Source: Methylophaga sp. (GTDB lineage: Bacteria > Pseudomonadota > Gammaproteobacteria > Nitrosococcales > Methylophagaceae). Taken from it: a stretch of 64,000 nucleotides of DNA. How positions within the stretch are numbered: the first letter of the stretch is position 1; each line of letters starts with the position of its first letter. The stretch covers positions 469,201 to 533,200 of the forward strand of contig PAJP01000021.1 of NCBI GenBank assembly GCA_002706095.1. The letters are read 5' to 3'. The notes beneath the pieces were generated by a model that was given only the letters and a program-made list of their open reading frames with translations, ran no database searches and was not told where the DNA came from. Position numbers and translations under genes: made by a program. Shown in pieces: positions 8,989 to 17,351 of this stretch.

Positions 8989-9492
8989 ATGCTTCAAGTC
9001 AAAGACTTGCCAGATAAGGCAATATTAGAAAAATTTGCTTCACGTTACCCTGATGCGGATGTTGATGCAGTGATGCAGTTTCTTCATCTGTTAGGAGTGG
9101 CTTCTGAGCTTTCTATTGGTTTGGATAAATTTCTCAGTCGCTATCAACTACTTCAAGGCCGGTGGTGGGTCCTCATCCTATTGATGCGTGAAGATAACTT
9201 TGTTTCTTCACCATCTAAGCTCGCTGAAAAAGCGGGTGTCAGTCGTGCGACCATGACTGGCCTGCTTGATGGTCTGTCACGAGAAAAGTTGATAGAACGA
9301 ATTGTTGATGAAAAAGATAAGCGACAAACGCAGATTAAACTCACGTCAAAAGGTCAGAAACAGCTAGATGATGTGATGCCTGATTATTACCAGCGTTTAG
9401 GCAAACTAATGTCGGTGATCGATAAAAATGAAGGCGAAACTTTAATGAGAGTACTGGGCAAGTTAAAACAAAACTTAACTATTTTTGATTAA
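8989..9492 (+). CDS. MarR-family transcriptional regulator
   Basis: 167 residues with a winged helix-turn-helix: SPSKLAEKAGVSRATMTGLLDGL is the recognition region and IVDEKDKRQTQIKLTSKG is the wing, ending in a dimerisation helix. No Shine-Dalgarno sequence is evident at ATG 8989, and a -10 box lies directly in front of it, so a downstream start (for example ATG 9073) cannot be excluded, though that would remove about 28 N-terminal residues. It is followed 44 bp later by a small secreted protein gene that it may control. The ligand is unknown. Confidence 0.85.
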   Translation: MLQVKDLPDKAILEKFASRYPDADVDAVMQFLHLLGVASELSIGLDKFLSRYQLLQGRWWVLILLMREDNFVSSPSKLAEKAGVSRATMTGLLDGLSREKLIERIVDEKDKRQTQIKLTSKGQKQLDDVMPDYYQRLGKLMSVIDKNEGETLMRVLGKLKQNLTIFD

Positions 9493-9536
9493 GTTTATCC
9501 GTTTAGTAATACGTTTATATCTATGAGGAGTATGTA

Positions 9537-9983
9537 ATGAAGAAGTTTTTAGTTTTTTTATTCAGTATGTTTTCTGTTCAACTACCAGTGGTAGCTGAGG
9601 AGCTATCTGTAAACAATCAAGTTGATTTTGCAAATGCTCAATGGAATAAAGCATTTAATGCTGGCGATGTAGATGCGCTGACACAGTTGTATAAAAATGA
9701 TGCCACCTTATCACCGGGTAATGGCGCTATATTAAAAGGTAGAGATGCCATCGGTCAGTTATTCCAGAGCTTTGTCGATAATGGCGTCACAAATCATCGT
9801 ATTGATACGGATAGTATCTATGTGTCGGATAATCAAATAACACAAATAGGCTATTGGCAAGCTGATGGTAAAAATGCTGAAGGTGAAAAGATTAGCTTCG
9901 GCGGTGTTCTATCATTAGTTCTGGCTAAAACAGAAGAGGGTGAATGGGTCATTCAGTCTCATATCTGGAATATGCAGCCATAA
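9537..9983 (+). CDS. Exported NTF2-like (DUF4440/SnoaL-type) protein
   Basis: 148 residues with a signal peptide (cleavage about VVA|EE, residue 20). The mature part is a cone-shaped NTF2-like fold, recognisable from WNKAFNAGDVDALTQLYKNDATLSPG, then G-x-I/L-KGRDAI and a C-terminal WVIQSHIWN strand. A strong GAGGAG precedes the ATG. Family members are small ligand-binding or isomerase-like proteins; no catalytic assignment is possible. It probably shares control with the MarR gene upstream and ends in a strong terminator. Confidence 0.7.
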   Translation: MKKFLVFLFSMFSVQLPVVAEELSVNNQVDFANAQWNKAFNAGDVDALTQLYKNDATLSPGNGAILKGRDAIGQLFQSFVDNGVTNHRIDTDSIYVSDNQITQIGYWQADGKNAEGEKISFGGVLSLVLAKTEEGEWVIQSHIWNMQP

Positions 9984-10002
9984 ATTAACACCATTAATTC
10001 CC

Positions 10003-10034
10003 AAAAAAGCCCTTCACTGAAGGGCTTTTTTTTT
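10003..10034 (+). terminator. Intrinsic terminator after the NTF2-like gene
   Basis: GCCCTTC-ACT-GAAGGGC stem followed by nine T residues and preceded by an A-run, so it may work in both directions. It insulates the MarR unit from the nitrate island. Confidence 0.9.
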
Positions 10035-10038
10035 GCTC

Positions 10039-10163
10039 TGAACTCAAATGGTGCAAGTTATTTCATATTGGTGCGAAATAAGTATATAAATTACTTAATT
10101 AAAGGCGTCTCAGTTATCTCTCTTAATAAAATCAATGGCTTAGTGTTTTGGCACAGTGTTTGC
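10039..10163 (+). promoter_or_regulatory. Sigma-54 promoter with NtrC-like site for nirBD-nasA
   Basis: TTGGCACAGTGTTTGCC at about 10148-10164 has the exact GG-N10-GC spacing of an RpoN promoter (GG 10150-10151, GC 10162-10163), giving a predicted start near 10175, 23 nt before nirB. An NtrC-like dyad lies at 10039-10055 (TGAACT-N5-GGTGCA, with the GAAC-N7-GTGC core), centred about 128 bp upstream of that start. A second GGTGC half-site is at 10070. This indicates induction under nitrogen limitation. Confidence 0.75.
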
Positions 10164-10197
10164 CATAGTAAGCGGACAATGATTTACGGAGAGATCC

Positions 10198-12630
10198 ATG
10201 AGAGAGAAGTTAGTCCTAATTGGTAATGGTATGGCTGGGGTGCGAACACTGGAAGAGTTGCTCAAACTCGCACCTGATAAATATGACATTACTGTTTTCG
10301 GTGAAGAACCTTACGGTAATTACAACCGCATTATGCTTTCACCTGTGTTGGCAGGTGAAAAAACGATTGATGAGATCATGATTAATGATCTGCAGTGGTA
10401 TGAAGATAACAACATCAAACTGTTATCTGGTAAAAAAGTGACCACAATTGATCGTTTAAATCGAGTCGTGACAGCTGATGATGGTAGCACTGAAAACTAT
10501 GATCGTCTTTTGTTAGCCACAGGTTCACGCCCATTTATGTTGCCTATTCCGGGCTCTGATTTAGAGGGGGTGATCAGTTTCCGTGATATTGCCGATGTCG
10601 ATACGATGTTGGAAACGGCTAAAATCCATAAAAAAGCCGTGGTCATCGGTGGCGGCTTATTGGGTCTGGAAGCAGCCAATGGGCTAATGATTCAAGGTAT
10701 GGATGTCAGCGTTGTTCATATTAGTGATGTGTTAATGAATCAGCAGCTGGATAAACCCGCTTCTGATTTAATGCTGGAAGAACTTAGGGGCAAAGGGCTG
10801 ACGTTTTTGATGGAACATCAGACTGAAGCCATCATTGGTCGTGACCGTGTCGAAAAACTTCGCTTTAAAGATGGCTCTGAAATTGACGCAGACCTGGTTG
10901 TGATGGCCGTGGGTATCCGACCAAACATCGAACTAGCCAGCTCAGCCGGTATTCATTGTGACCGTGGCATCGTGGTAGATGACACCATGCAGACCTTTGA
11001 TCCTAGAATTTATGCCGTAGGTGAGTGTGTTCAACATCGAAGCCAAACCTTTGGTCTGGTGGCGCCTTTATTTGAGCAAGCCAAGGTGTGTTCAAACCAT
11101 TTGGCCCAAATGGGGATTGCACGGTATATCAGTTCAGTGACCTCAACTAAATTAAAAGTGACGGGCATCGATCTGTTTTCTGCGGGTGATTTTCTTGGTG
11201 ATGACGATACTGAAGATTTGGTATTTAAAGATGCAGCCAGAAAGGTTTATAAAAAGCTGGTAATAAAAGATAACCAATTGGTCGGTGCTGTGCTTTATGG
11301 CGATACAGTCGATGGGGCCTGGTACTTCCAATTAATGCGTGATGGCACTGATATTTCAGATATTCGTGAAAATATGTTGTTTGGTCAACATCATCTGGGT
11401 GATTCAGGGCATGGCCCGTCTAACTCGGTTGATGGTTTGCCTGATGATGCTGAAATTTGTGGCTGTAATGGCGTCTGTAAAGGTGATATTGTGCAGGCGA
11501 TTTCAAAACATGGCTTGTTTACTTTGGATGAAGTCAAAGCCCATACCAAAGCATCAGCGTCTTGTGGATCATGTACAGGTTTAGTTGAACAGTTACTGGC
11601 ATCCACTTTGGGCGGTGACTTTAATGACACACCCAGCAAGAAGCCAATGTGTGGCTGCACCGATTTGTCGCATGCTGAAGTCAGAGCCGCGATTATTGAA
11701 AAATCACTGAAAAACATTCCAGATTTGATGTCTGCACTTGAGTGGAAAACAGAAGATGGCTGCCACTCATGTCGTCCTGCTTTGAACTACTACATGTTAA
11801 GTAGCTGGCCAAATGAGTATCAGGATGATCCTCAGTCACGTTTCATTAATGAACGTGTGCATGCCAATATTCAGAAAGACGGCACCTATTCGGTAGTACC
11901 CAGAATTTGGGGTGGTGTAACCAACCCAAGAGAGTTACGTGCAATTGCAGATATTTCCGAAAAATACAATGTTCCCACAGTCAAAATAACCGGTGGTCAA
12001 CGAATCGATCTTCTCGGTATAAAGAAAGAAGACTTACCCAAAATGTGGGCAGATCTGAGTGATGCTGGTTTCGTTTCTGGTCATGCCTACGGTAAGTCCC
12101 TGCGGACAGTTAAAACCTGTGTTGGATCAGAATGGTGTCGTTTCGGCACGCAAGACTCTACTGGCCTGGGTATTAAAGCTGAAAAAATGACATGGGGAAG
12201 TTGGACACCTCATAAATTCAAGATTGCCGTCTCTGGCTGTCCACGTAACTGTGCAGAAGCAACTATCAAAGACTTCGGTATTGTCTGTGTTGATTCTGGC
12301 TACGAACTTCATGTTGGTGGTAACGGTGGGATTAAAGTCCGAGCAACAGACTTTCTCACCAAAGTTGCCACCGAAGAAGAAGCCTTGGAGTATTGCGCGG
12401 CCTTTATGCAGTTATATCGTGAAGAAGCTCACTATTTAGAACGTACCGCACCTTGGATTGAGCGTGTTGGTTTGAAACATGTGACTTCAGCTGTGGTGGA
12501 TGATGAAGTGAATCGTAAGCGGTTGGCTGAGCGTTTCCATGAATCACAAAAGAATGCACAGGTCGATCCTTGGGCTGAGCACGCTGCCAAATACAAAGAT
12601 AACTATATCCCGATTAAACAAGTAGTGTAG
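10198..12630 (+). CDS. nirB: Assimilatory nitrite reductase, large subunit
   Basis: 810 residues, standard length. It reduces nitrite to ammonium with NAD(P)H in the cytoplasm. Domain order: FAD/NAD(P)H oxidoreductase (about 1-300; FAD motif IGNGMAG, nucleotide motif VIGGGLLG), two BFD-like [2Fe-2S] domains (about 420-470 with CGCNGVC and CGSC; about 485-535 with CGC and CHSC), ferredoxin-like half domain, then the siroheme/[4Fe-4S] domain. The four cluster cysteines are C641 and C647 (CVGSEWC) and C681 and C685 (CPRNC), all present. GGAGAG lies 5 nt before the ATG. It is the first gene of nirB-nirD-nasA and is placed behind a sigma-54 promoter. Confidence 0.96.
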   Translation: MREKLVLIGNGMAGVRTLEELLKLAPDKYDITVFGEEPYGNYNRIMLSPVLAGEKTIDEIMINDLQWYEDNNIKLLSGKKVTTIDRLNRVVTADDGSTENYDRLLLATGSRPFMLPIPGSDLEGVISFRDIADVDTMLETAKIHKKAVVIGGGLLGLEAANGLMIQGMDVSVVHISDVLMNQQLDKPASDLMLEELRGKGLTFLMEHQTEAIIGRDRVEKLRFKDGSEIDADLVVMAVGIRPNIELASSAGIHCDRGIVVDDTMQTFDPRIYAVGECVQHRSQTFGLVAPLFEQAKVCSNHLAQMGIARYISSVTSTKLKVTGIDLFSAGDFLGDDDTEDLVFKDAARKVYKKLVIKDNQLVGAVLYGDTVDGAWYFQLMRDGTDISDIRENMLFGQHHLGDSGHGPSNSVDGLPDDAEICGCNGVCKGDIVQAISKHGLFTLDEVKAHTKASASCGSCTGLVEQLLASTLGGDFNDTPSKKPMCGCTDLSHAEVRAAIIEKSLKNIPDLMSALEWKTEDGCHSCRPALNYYMLSSWPNEYQDDPQSRFINERVHANIQKDGTYSVVPRIWGGVTNPRELRAIADISEKYNVPTVKITGGQRIDLLGIKKEDLPKMWADLSDAGFVSGHAYGKSLRTVKTCVGSEWCRFGTQDSTGLGIKAEKMTWGSWTPHKFKIAVSGCPRNCAEATIKDFGIVCVDSGYELHVGGNGGIKVRATDFLTKVATEEEALEYCAAFMQLYREEAHYLERTAPWIERVGLKHVTSAVVDDEVNRKRLAERFHESQKNAQVDPWAEHAAKYKDNYIPIKQVV

Positions 12631-12638
12631 AGGTAACT

Positions 12639-12944
12639 ATGAGCTGGACTGAAGTTGGCCCCTTGGTCGATATTCCGAAAAAAGGATCACGTGTACTCGT
12701 GACAGCCGAGGGTGATGTGGCGGTATTTCGCACCTCAGGTGATCAGATATTTGCGTTATTTGATCAGTGCCCTCATAAAAAAGGGCCGTTGTCTCAGGGG
12801 ATTGTTTACGATAACCGTGTGGCCTGCCCTTTGCATAACTGGGTTATTGATATGAATAGTGGCGAAGCTACTGGTCCTGATGAAGGCTGTACCCGCACAT
12901 TTGAGACAAAAATTGAAAACGGTACGGTTTTTATTTCTCTGTAA
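12639..12944 (+). CDS. nirD: Nitrite reductase small subunit (Rieske-type)
   Basis: 101 residues. It has a Rieske-like fold with CPHKKGPL (C44, H46) and CPLHNW, so both Cys-x-His pairs for a [2Fe-2S] cluster are present, whereas some enteric NirD proteins lack them. It pairs with NirB, beginning 8 bp after it with an AGAGGT ribosome site. The subunit is thought to help electron flow in the NirBD enzyme. Confidence 0.93.
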   Translation: MSWTEVGPLVDIPKKGSRVLVTAEGDVAVFRTSGDQIFALFDQCPHKKGPLSQGIVYDNRVACPLHNWVIDMNSGEATGPDEGCTRTFETKIENGTVFISL

Positions 12945-12965
12945 TCTGATAAAGAGTCTCTAATT

Positions 12966-15617
12966 TTGGCTGAACAACAAACGACAACAAAGACGACTTG
13001 TCCTTACTGCGGTGTGGGGTGTGGTGTTTTAGCAACCCCACTTGAAACTGGCACAGTACAAATTGAAGGTGATGCACAACATCCTGCCAATTTAGGCCGT
13101 TTATGTTCTAAGGGATCGGCACTAGGCGACACTCTCGATTTGGGTAACCGTTTGCTACACCCCAAAGTTGATGGCAAGCGAGTCCCGTGGGAGCAAGCCA
13201 TAACATCAGTGGCTAGAGGCTTTAGTGAGATCATTGCTAAACACGGTCCAGAGTCTGTGGCGTTTTATGTGTCGGGCCAAGTGTTAACAGAAGATTACTA
13301 TACGGCGAATAAATTGATGAAAGGGTTTATTGGTGGCGCGAACATCGACACCAATTCACGGCTGTGTATGTCATCAGCGGTGGCGGCTTACAAGCGAGCC
13401 TTTGGCAGTGACACAGTGCCCTGTAGTTATGAAGATATTGAATTAGCTGATCTTGTCGTGTTGACTGGTTCTAACTTAGCCTGGTGTCATCCTGTGATTT
13501 ATCAGCGGTTGAAGCAAGCGAAAGAAGATCGCCCAGAAATGAAAGTTGTGGTGATTGACCCTCGCAAAACAGCCACTTGTGATATTGCTGATTTACATTT
13601 GCCGTTGCGGCCAGGCTCTGATGCCACATTGTTTAATGGTTTGTTGCACTATCTAAAAAAAGAAGATTACCTGGATCTTGAGTTTCTTGAAGCGCACACC
13701 GAAGGGTTTGCCTCGGCAACGTCAGTAGCAAAAGCATCCGCTGGCTCCATTCCTCAAGTGGCCGCTGTCACAGAGTTACAAGAGCAGGATATCATTAAGT
13801 TTTATCAGTTGTTTGCCTCAACCGAAAAAGTCGTGACAGTGTATTCTCAGGGGATCAATCAGTCGACGACAGGAACTGACAAATGTAACAGTATTATCAA
13901 TTGTCATCTTGCCTCTGGGCGTATTGGTCAGCCAGGCATGGGGCCGTTTTCGTTTACAGGTCAACCCAATGCTATGGGCGGACGAGAAGTGGGCGGCTTA
14001 AGTAATCAGTTAGCCGCGCATATGGAAATTACTAATCCTGAACATCATGATCGTGTGGCACGCTTTTGGAAAGCAGATAATTTAGCCAAAGAAAATGGCG
14101 CCAAAGCCATTGATATGTTTGAGCAGATTGCCAGTGGCAAAATCAAAGCTATCTGGATTACGGCGACGAATCCCGTTGTGAGTCTGCCTGATGCCGATAA
14201 GGTCAAGGACGCATTGAAAAAATGTGAATTGGTGGTGGTGTCTGAATGTGAGGAGAATACCGATACCACAGCGTTAGCTGATATTTTGTTACCCGCCGCT
14301 GCCTGGGGTGAGAAAGACGGTATGGTAACCAATTCAGAAAGACGAATTAGTCGTCAGCGCTCATTCTTGCCCTTGCCGGGCGAAGCGAAACCTGACTGGT
14401 GGATTATTACTCAGGTCGCGAGAAAAATGGGATTTGAAGCCGCCTTTCCATTTGAGAAGCCAGCAGATGTATTTAGAGAACATGCACAACTCTCGGCTTT
14501 TGAAAATGAAGGTAGCCGTGACTTTAACATTGCCGGACTAGCCGATATAAGTGATGAGGACTACGACAATCTGATTCCCATACAGTGGCCAGTCATCAAT
14601 AAAGCTGATAACGGCACTGCCAGATTATTTAGCGATAAGCAGTTTTTTACCCCTTCAGGCAAAGCCAGAATGATCAGTGTTGAACCTAAGCTGCCTTATC
14701 ATCAGGTATCAGATGAATATCCCTTAGTTTTAAATACGGGTCGTATTCGTGATCAATGGCATACCATGACACGGACAGGTAGAGCCGTCAGATTGAACGC
14801 CCATATTCCGGAGCCGATGGTTCAGGTTCATCCGCTGGATGCAGCGAATTTCCATCTAGTGGATGGTTCACTGGCAGAAATAAAGAGTCGTTGGGGGGAG
14901 ATGATAGTCCGGGTTGTGGTAACCGATGAGCAACGGCCGGGCAGTATTTTTGTCCCCATCCATTGGAGTGATCAGTACGCTTCAATGGCACGGGTTGATG
15001 CGTTAGTTGCTGCTGTTTATGACCCTATCTCTGGTCAGCCTGAGTCGAAACATACCCCTGTCAACATACGCGCCTATAAACCTGTTTGGCATGGCTTTAT
15101 TTTGTCGCGGCACCCCATCACGGTCAAAGATGCTAACTACTGGGTGAAAGTGCGTGGTGCTGAATTCTGGCGTTATGAGATTGCTGGTCAGCATGCATTA
15201 GATGAGCCGGCTAAATGGGCACAACGACACTTAGGGGAAGAGGGCGAATGGCTTGATTTTATTGATGCCAAAGCGGGACGTTATCGAGCTGGACAAATTA
15301 AACGTAACAGGCTGGAAGGCGTTGTTTTCATCGCGCCAAGTCATGATTTGCCTGCGCGTTCCTGGTTATCCCAGTTATTTAGTTTAAGCAGTCTGTCGGA
15401 TGCTGACAGATACAGTTTGCTGGTCGGCCAACCCAGCCAGGGACAAAAAGATGCAGGACAAATTGTTTGCTCATGTTTTGGTGTCGGTCAGAATACCATC
15501 AATGAAGCTATTCATTCCGGTCATGTTAATTCTGTGGATGAGATTGGTAAAAAACTGAAAGCCGGCACAAATTGTGGGTCTTGTGTGCCTGAGTTAAAAC
15601 AATTATTAGCGCGCTAA
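12966..15617 (+). CDS. nasA: Assimilatory nitrate reductase, catalytic subunit
   Basis: 883 residues starting at TTG, with an AAAGAG site about 10 nt upstream. It is a molybdopterin enzyme reducing nitrate to nitrite in the cytoplasm; no Tat signal is present. The N-terminal [4Fe-4S] ligands are C12, C15, C19 (CPYCGVGC) and C47. A Mo-ligand cysteine is in SRLCMSS. The C terminus ends in a BFD-like [2Fe-2S] domain (CSCFGVG…CGSC, about 835-880), so electrons may enter through this domain without a separate NasC-type partner, none of which is nearby. It is the third gene of the nirBD-nasA unit. Confidence 0.95.
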   Translation: MAEQQTTTKTTCPYCGVGCGVLATPLETGTVQIEGDAQHPANLGRLCSKGSALGDTLDLGNRLLHPKVDGKRVPWEQAITSVARGFSEIIAKHGPESVAFYVSGQVLTEDYYTANKLMKGFIGGANIDTNSRLCMSSAVAAYKRAFGSDTVPCSYEDIELADLVVLTGSNLAWCHPVIYQRLKQAKEDRPEMKVVVIDPRKTATCDIADLHLPLRPGSDATLFNGLLHYLKKEDYLDLEFLEAHTEGFASATSVAKASAGSIPQVAAVTELQEQDIIKFYQLFASTEKVVTVYSQGINQSTTGTDKCNSIINCHLASGRIGQPGMGPFSFTGQPNAMGGREVGGLSNQLAAHMEITNPEHHDRVARFWKADNLAKENGAKAIDMFEQIASGKIKAIWITATNPVVSLPDADKVKDALKKCELVVVSECEENTDTTALADILLPAAAWGEKDGMVTNSERRISRQRSFLPLPGEAKPDWWIITQVARKMGFEAAFPFEKPADVFREHAQLSAFENEGSRDFNIAGLADISDEDYDNLIPIQWPVINKADNGTARLFSDKQFFTPSGKARMISVEPKLPYHQVSDEYPLVLNTGRIRDQWHTMTRTGRAVRLNAHIPEPMVQVHPLDAANFHLVDGSLAEIKSRWGEMIVRVVVTDEQRPGSIFVPIHWSDQYASMARVDALVAAVYDPISGQPESKHTPVNIRAYKPVWHGFILSRHPITVKDANYWVKVRGAEFWRYEIAGQHALDEPAKWAQRHLGEEGEWLDFIDAKAGRYRAGQIKRNRLEGVVFIAPSHDLPARSWLSQLFSLSSLSDADRYSLLVGQPSQGQKDAGQIVCSCFGVGQNTINEAIHSGHVNSVDEIGKKLKAGTNCGSCVPELKQLLAR

Positions 15618-15651
15618 TGGTGAGTACTACCTTATTTAGAATACTGTCTGT

Positions 15652-15665
15652 CTGCAATGAAGCAG
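15652..15665 (+). promoter_or_regulatory. Possible ANTAR-type hexaloop hairpin between nasA and the porin
   Basis: CTGC-AATGAA-GCAG forms a short hairpin with a six-base loop carrying A at position 1 and G at position 4, the bases required for ANTAR-protein binding. The stem is only 4 bp, and I found no convincing second hexaloop or T-run terminator next to it. An AAGCCA/TGGCTT hairpin follows at about 15696-15722. This is a weak candidate for the target of the ANTAR protein at 18212. Confidence 0.2.
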
Positions 15666-15743
15666 CTGAGGTGAAGTCGTTAAATGGTTGATTTTAAAGC
15701 CAGTTATTTATCAATAGTGGCTTAATTTGCAGAGGAAAAAAGA

Positions 15744-16997
15744 ATGCCAAAACTTAAAAAGCTAAGCGTGATGTCGTTACTGAGCACAGGACTGGCGAGT
15801 ATCGCTTTGCTACCTGCTACTGTCGTAGCAAATGACAGCTTTTACGATGCCTTAACGGGAGGCAAAGTCAGTTTTTCTGCCCGCTTACGGTATGAGTCGG
15901 TTGAGCAGGATAATAGTTTGAAAGATGCCGATGCTGTCACCTTACGTACAACTTTAGGTTACAAGACTGGTGATTTCCATGGCTTCGGTGCCTTTCTTGA
16001 ACTCGAAGATGTGTCAGATTTGGCAGGCAATTATGAAGAGTACCCACAAACAGCAGTTAAAAAGTACTCAGTTATAGCCGATCCGAATGGCACAGAAGTC
16101 AACCAGGCTTATCTGAGTTATAACGGTTTTGATACAGAGGTAAAGTTAGGTCGACAAGAGCTGACTTACCGTGATGCACCATTTCATCGTTTTATCGGTA
16201 ATGTGCTTTGGCGTCAAAATCATCAATCCTTTGATGCTGTGAGTCTGCGTAATACGTCAATTAAAGATCTTAAATTGAGTTATGCCTATATCAACAAGGT
16301 GAATACGATCTTTGGTGATGATTTGACGGCTGGTTTGATAGATGATGGGGTGATTGATATGGATAGTCACCTGTTTAATGTGCAATATTCAGGCTTATTC
16401 ATTGGCAAATTAGAAGCCTACAGTTACTTGCTGGATTATGAAGATGCGGCTAAAGATAACCCTAATTCAACGGCAACCTATGGTTTGAGGTTATCAGGTG
16501 CCAAGCCTATCAATGACAGTGTAACGGCAGTTTACACTGCAGAGTATGCAACACAACATGACTATGCCGATGGGAAAATGGACCCTCAGGACTACTACTT
16601 AGTGGAACTGGGTGGTAAATATCAAGGTTGGTTAGCAAAGCTATCTTATGAAGTGCAAGAGGGTGACGGCACCTATAGTTTTAAAACGCCCTTAGGGACG
16701 AACCATGCTTTTCAAGGTTGGGCTGATGTCTTTTTAACCACGCCAAACGCAGGTCTTATTGATACTTATTTCACCGTCGTGGGTAATGTGGCAGGTGCAA
16801 AACTGATTGCGGTGTACCATAATTTTGAAACGGATAAAGGCAGCCTTGATGCGGGTAATGAGTTTGATGTGATGTTGCAAAAAACCTTTATGGAACATTA
16901 CACGCTAGGTATCTCTTATGCCGACTACAATGCCGACAAAGAATTCGGTGGGGTGGATACGGATAAATTCTGGTTATACGGACAGCTAAAGTTCTAA
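15744..16997 (+). CDS. Outer-membrane porin of the nitrate island (alginate-export-like barrel)
   Basis: 417 residues with a signal peptide (cleavage about VVA|ND, residue 29) and a continuous beta-barrel pattern ending in …WLYGQLKF with terminal Phe. Motifs such as ARLRYESVEQDN, KLGRQELTYRDAPFHRFIG and SYAYINKVNTIFGDD resemble the alginate-export/OprD-like barrel group. It lies 126 bp after nasA and before the NIT/ANTAR genes, so it may admit nitrate or nitrite. No sigma-54 site with correct spacing lies in front of it, so it is probably read through from nirB. A terminator follows directly. Confidence 0.75.
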   Translation: MPKLKKLSVMSLLSTGLASIALLPATVVANDSFYDALTGGKVSFSARLRYESVEQDNSLKDADAVTLRTTLGYKTGDFHGFGAFLELEDVSDLAGNYEEYPQTAVKKYSVIADPNGTEVNQAYLSYNGFDTEVKLGRQELTYRDAPFHRFIGNVLWRQNHQSFDAVSLRNTSIKDLKLSYAYINKVNTIFGDDLTAGLIDDGVIDMDSHLFNVQYSGLFIGKLEAYSYLLDYEDAAKDNPNSTATYGLRLSGAKPINDSVTAVYTAEYATQHDYADGKMDPQDYYLVELGGKYQGWLAKLSYEVQEGDGTYSFKTPLGTNHAFQGWADVFLTTPNAGLIDTYFTVVGNVAGAKLIAVYHNFETDKGSLDAGNEFDVMLQKTFMEHYTLGISYADYNADKEFGGVDTDKFWLYGQLKF

Positions 16998-17012
16998 AGA
17001 ATACTCCTCATT

Positions 17013-17039
17013 GAGCCGGGCACTGCCCGGCTTTTTTTT
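17013..17039 (+). terminator. Intrinsic terminator after the nitrate-island porin
   Basis: GAGCCGGGC-ACT-GCCCGGCT stem with an eight-T tail, 15 bp after the porin stop codon. It closes the nirB-nirD-nasA-porin unit. Confidence 0.92.
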
Positions 17040-17051
17040 GCCTGTTCAATC

Positions 17052-17167
17052 TGCACCAGAATTGTTCATCAGTCATATCAACAACACCATTTTGAAGCAG
17101 TTTATGTACCACTTAAATTTATAAGTGACTGTATTTTAATAAGTATTTTGTTGGCACACCTTATGCA
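17052..17167 (+). promoter_or_regulatory. Sigma-54 promoter with NtrC-like site for small ORF-NIT-ANTAR unit
   Basis: TTGGCACACCTTATGCA (GG 17153-17154, GC 17165-17166; exact GG-N10-GC) predicts a start near 17178. An NtrC-like dyad TGCACC-N5-TGTTCA (17052-17068) is centred about 118 bp upstream. The first gene downstream is a 37-codon ORF at 17205, ahead of the NIT-domain gene. Confidence 0.72.
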
Positions 17168-17204
17168 GTTTATTACCTGAGTCCACTAATGCAAGGAGCA
17201 TGTC

Positions 17205-17318
17205 ATGGGATATTTTGTTGACTTAATGATGGTAGTGAAAGAAGTAGTGAAGTTGATTTTTATGGTAATGATTTCGCCTTTAGGGATTATGGCGGGCTAT
17301 CTCGCAACCTGGGAATGA
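17205..17318 (+). CDS. 37-residue small hydrophobic protein (putative)
   Basis: A short ORF with an excellent AAGGAG (17193-17198) six bases before its ATG, located just downstream of a sigma-54 promoter and 33 bp before the NIT-domain gene. The predicted peptide is Met/Val-rich with one or two short hydrophobic stretches (about 2-11 and 18-34) and only a few charged residues (KE, K, final E), as expected of a small membrane protein. I recognise no family. It may be a leader peptide or a small membrane partner of the NIT sensor; it could also be non-functional, but its translation signals are better than those of many full-length genes here. Confidence 0.6.
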   Translation: MGYFVDLMMVVKEVVKLIFMVMISPLGIMAGYLATWE

Positions 17319-17351
17319 CACCGTTCTAGCTAATTTCACTGGAGAACAAAG

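Noticed and set aside
10035..10197. An ANTAR-controlled leader in front of nirB
   Set aside because: The sigma-54 start is predicted only 23 nt before nirB, and the hairpin at 10003-10034 has a 3-nt loop and belongs to the upstream gene.
15700..15735. TGGCTTAATTTGCA in front of the nitrate-island porin as a sigma-54 promoter
   Set aside because: The GG-to-GC gap is 8 rather than 10 bases, which abolishes sigma-54 recognition.
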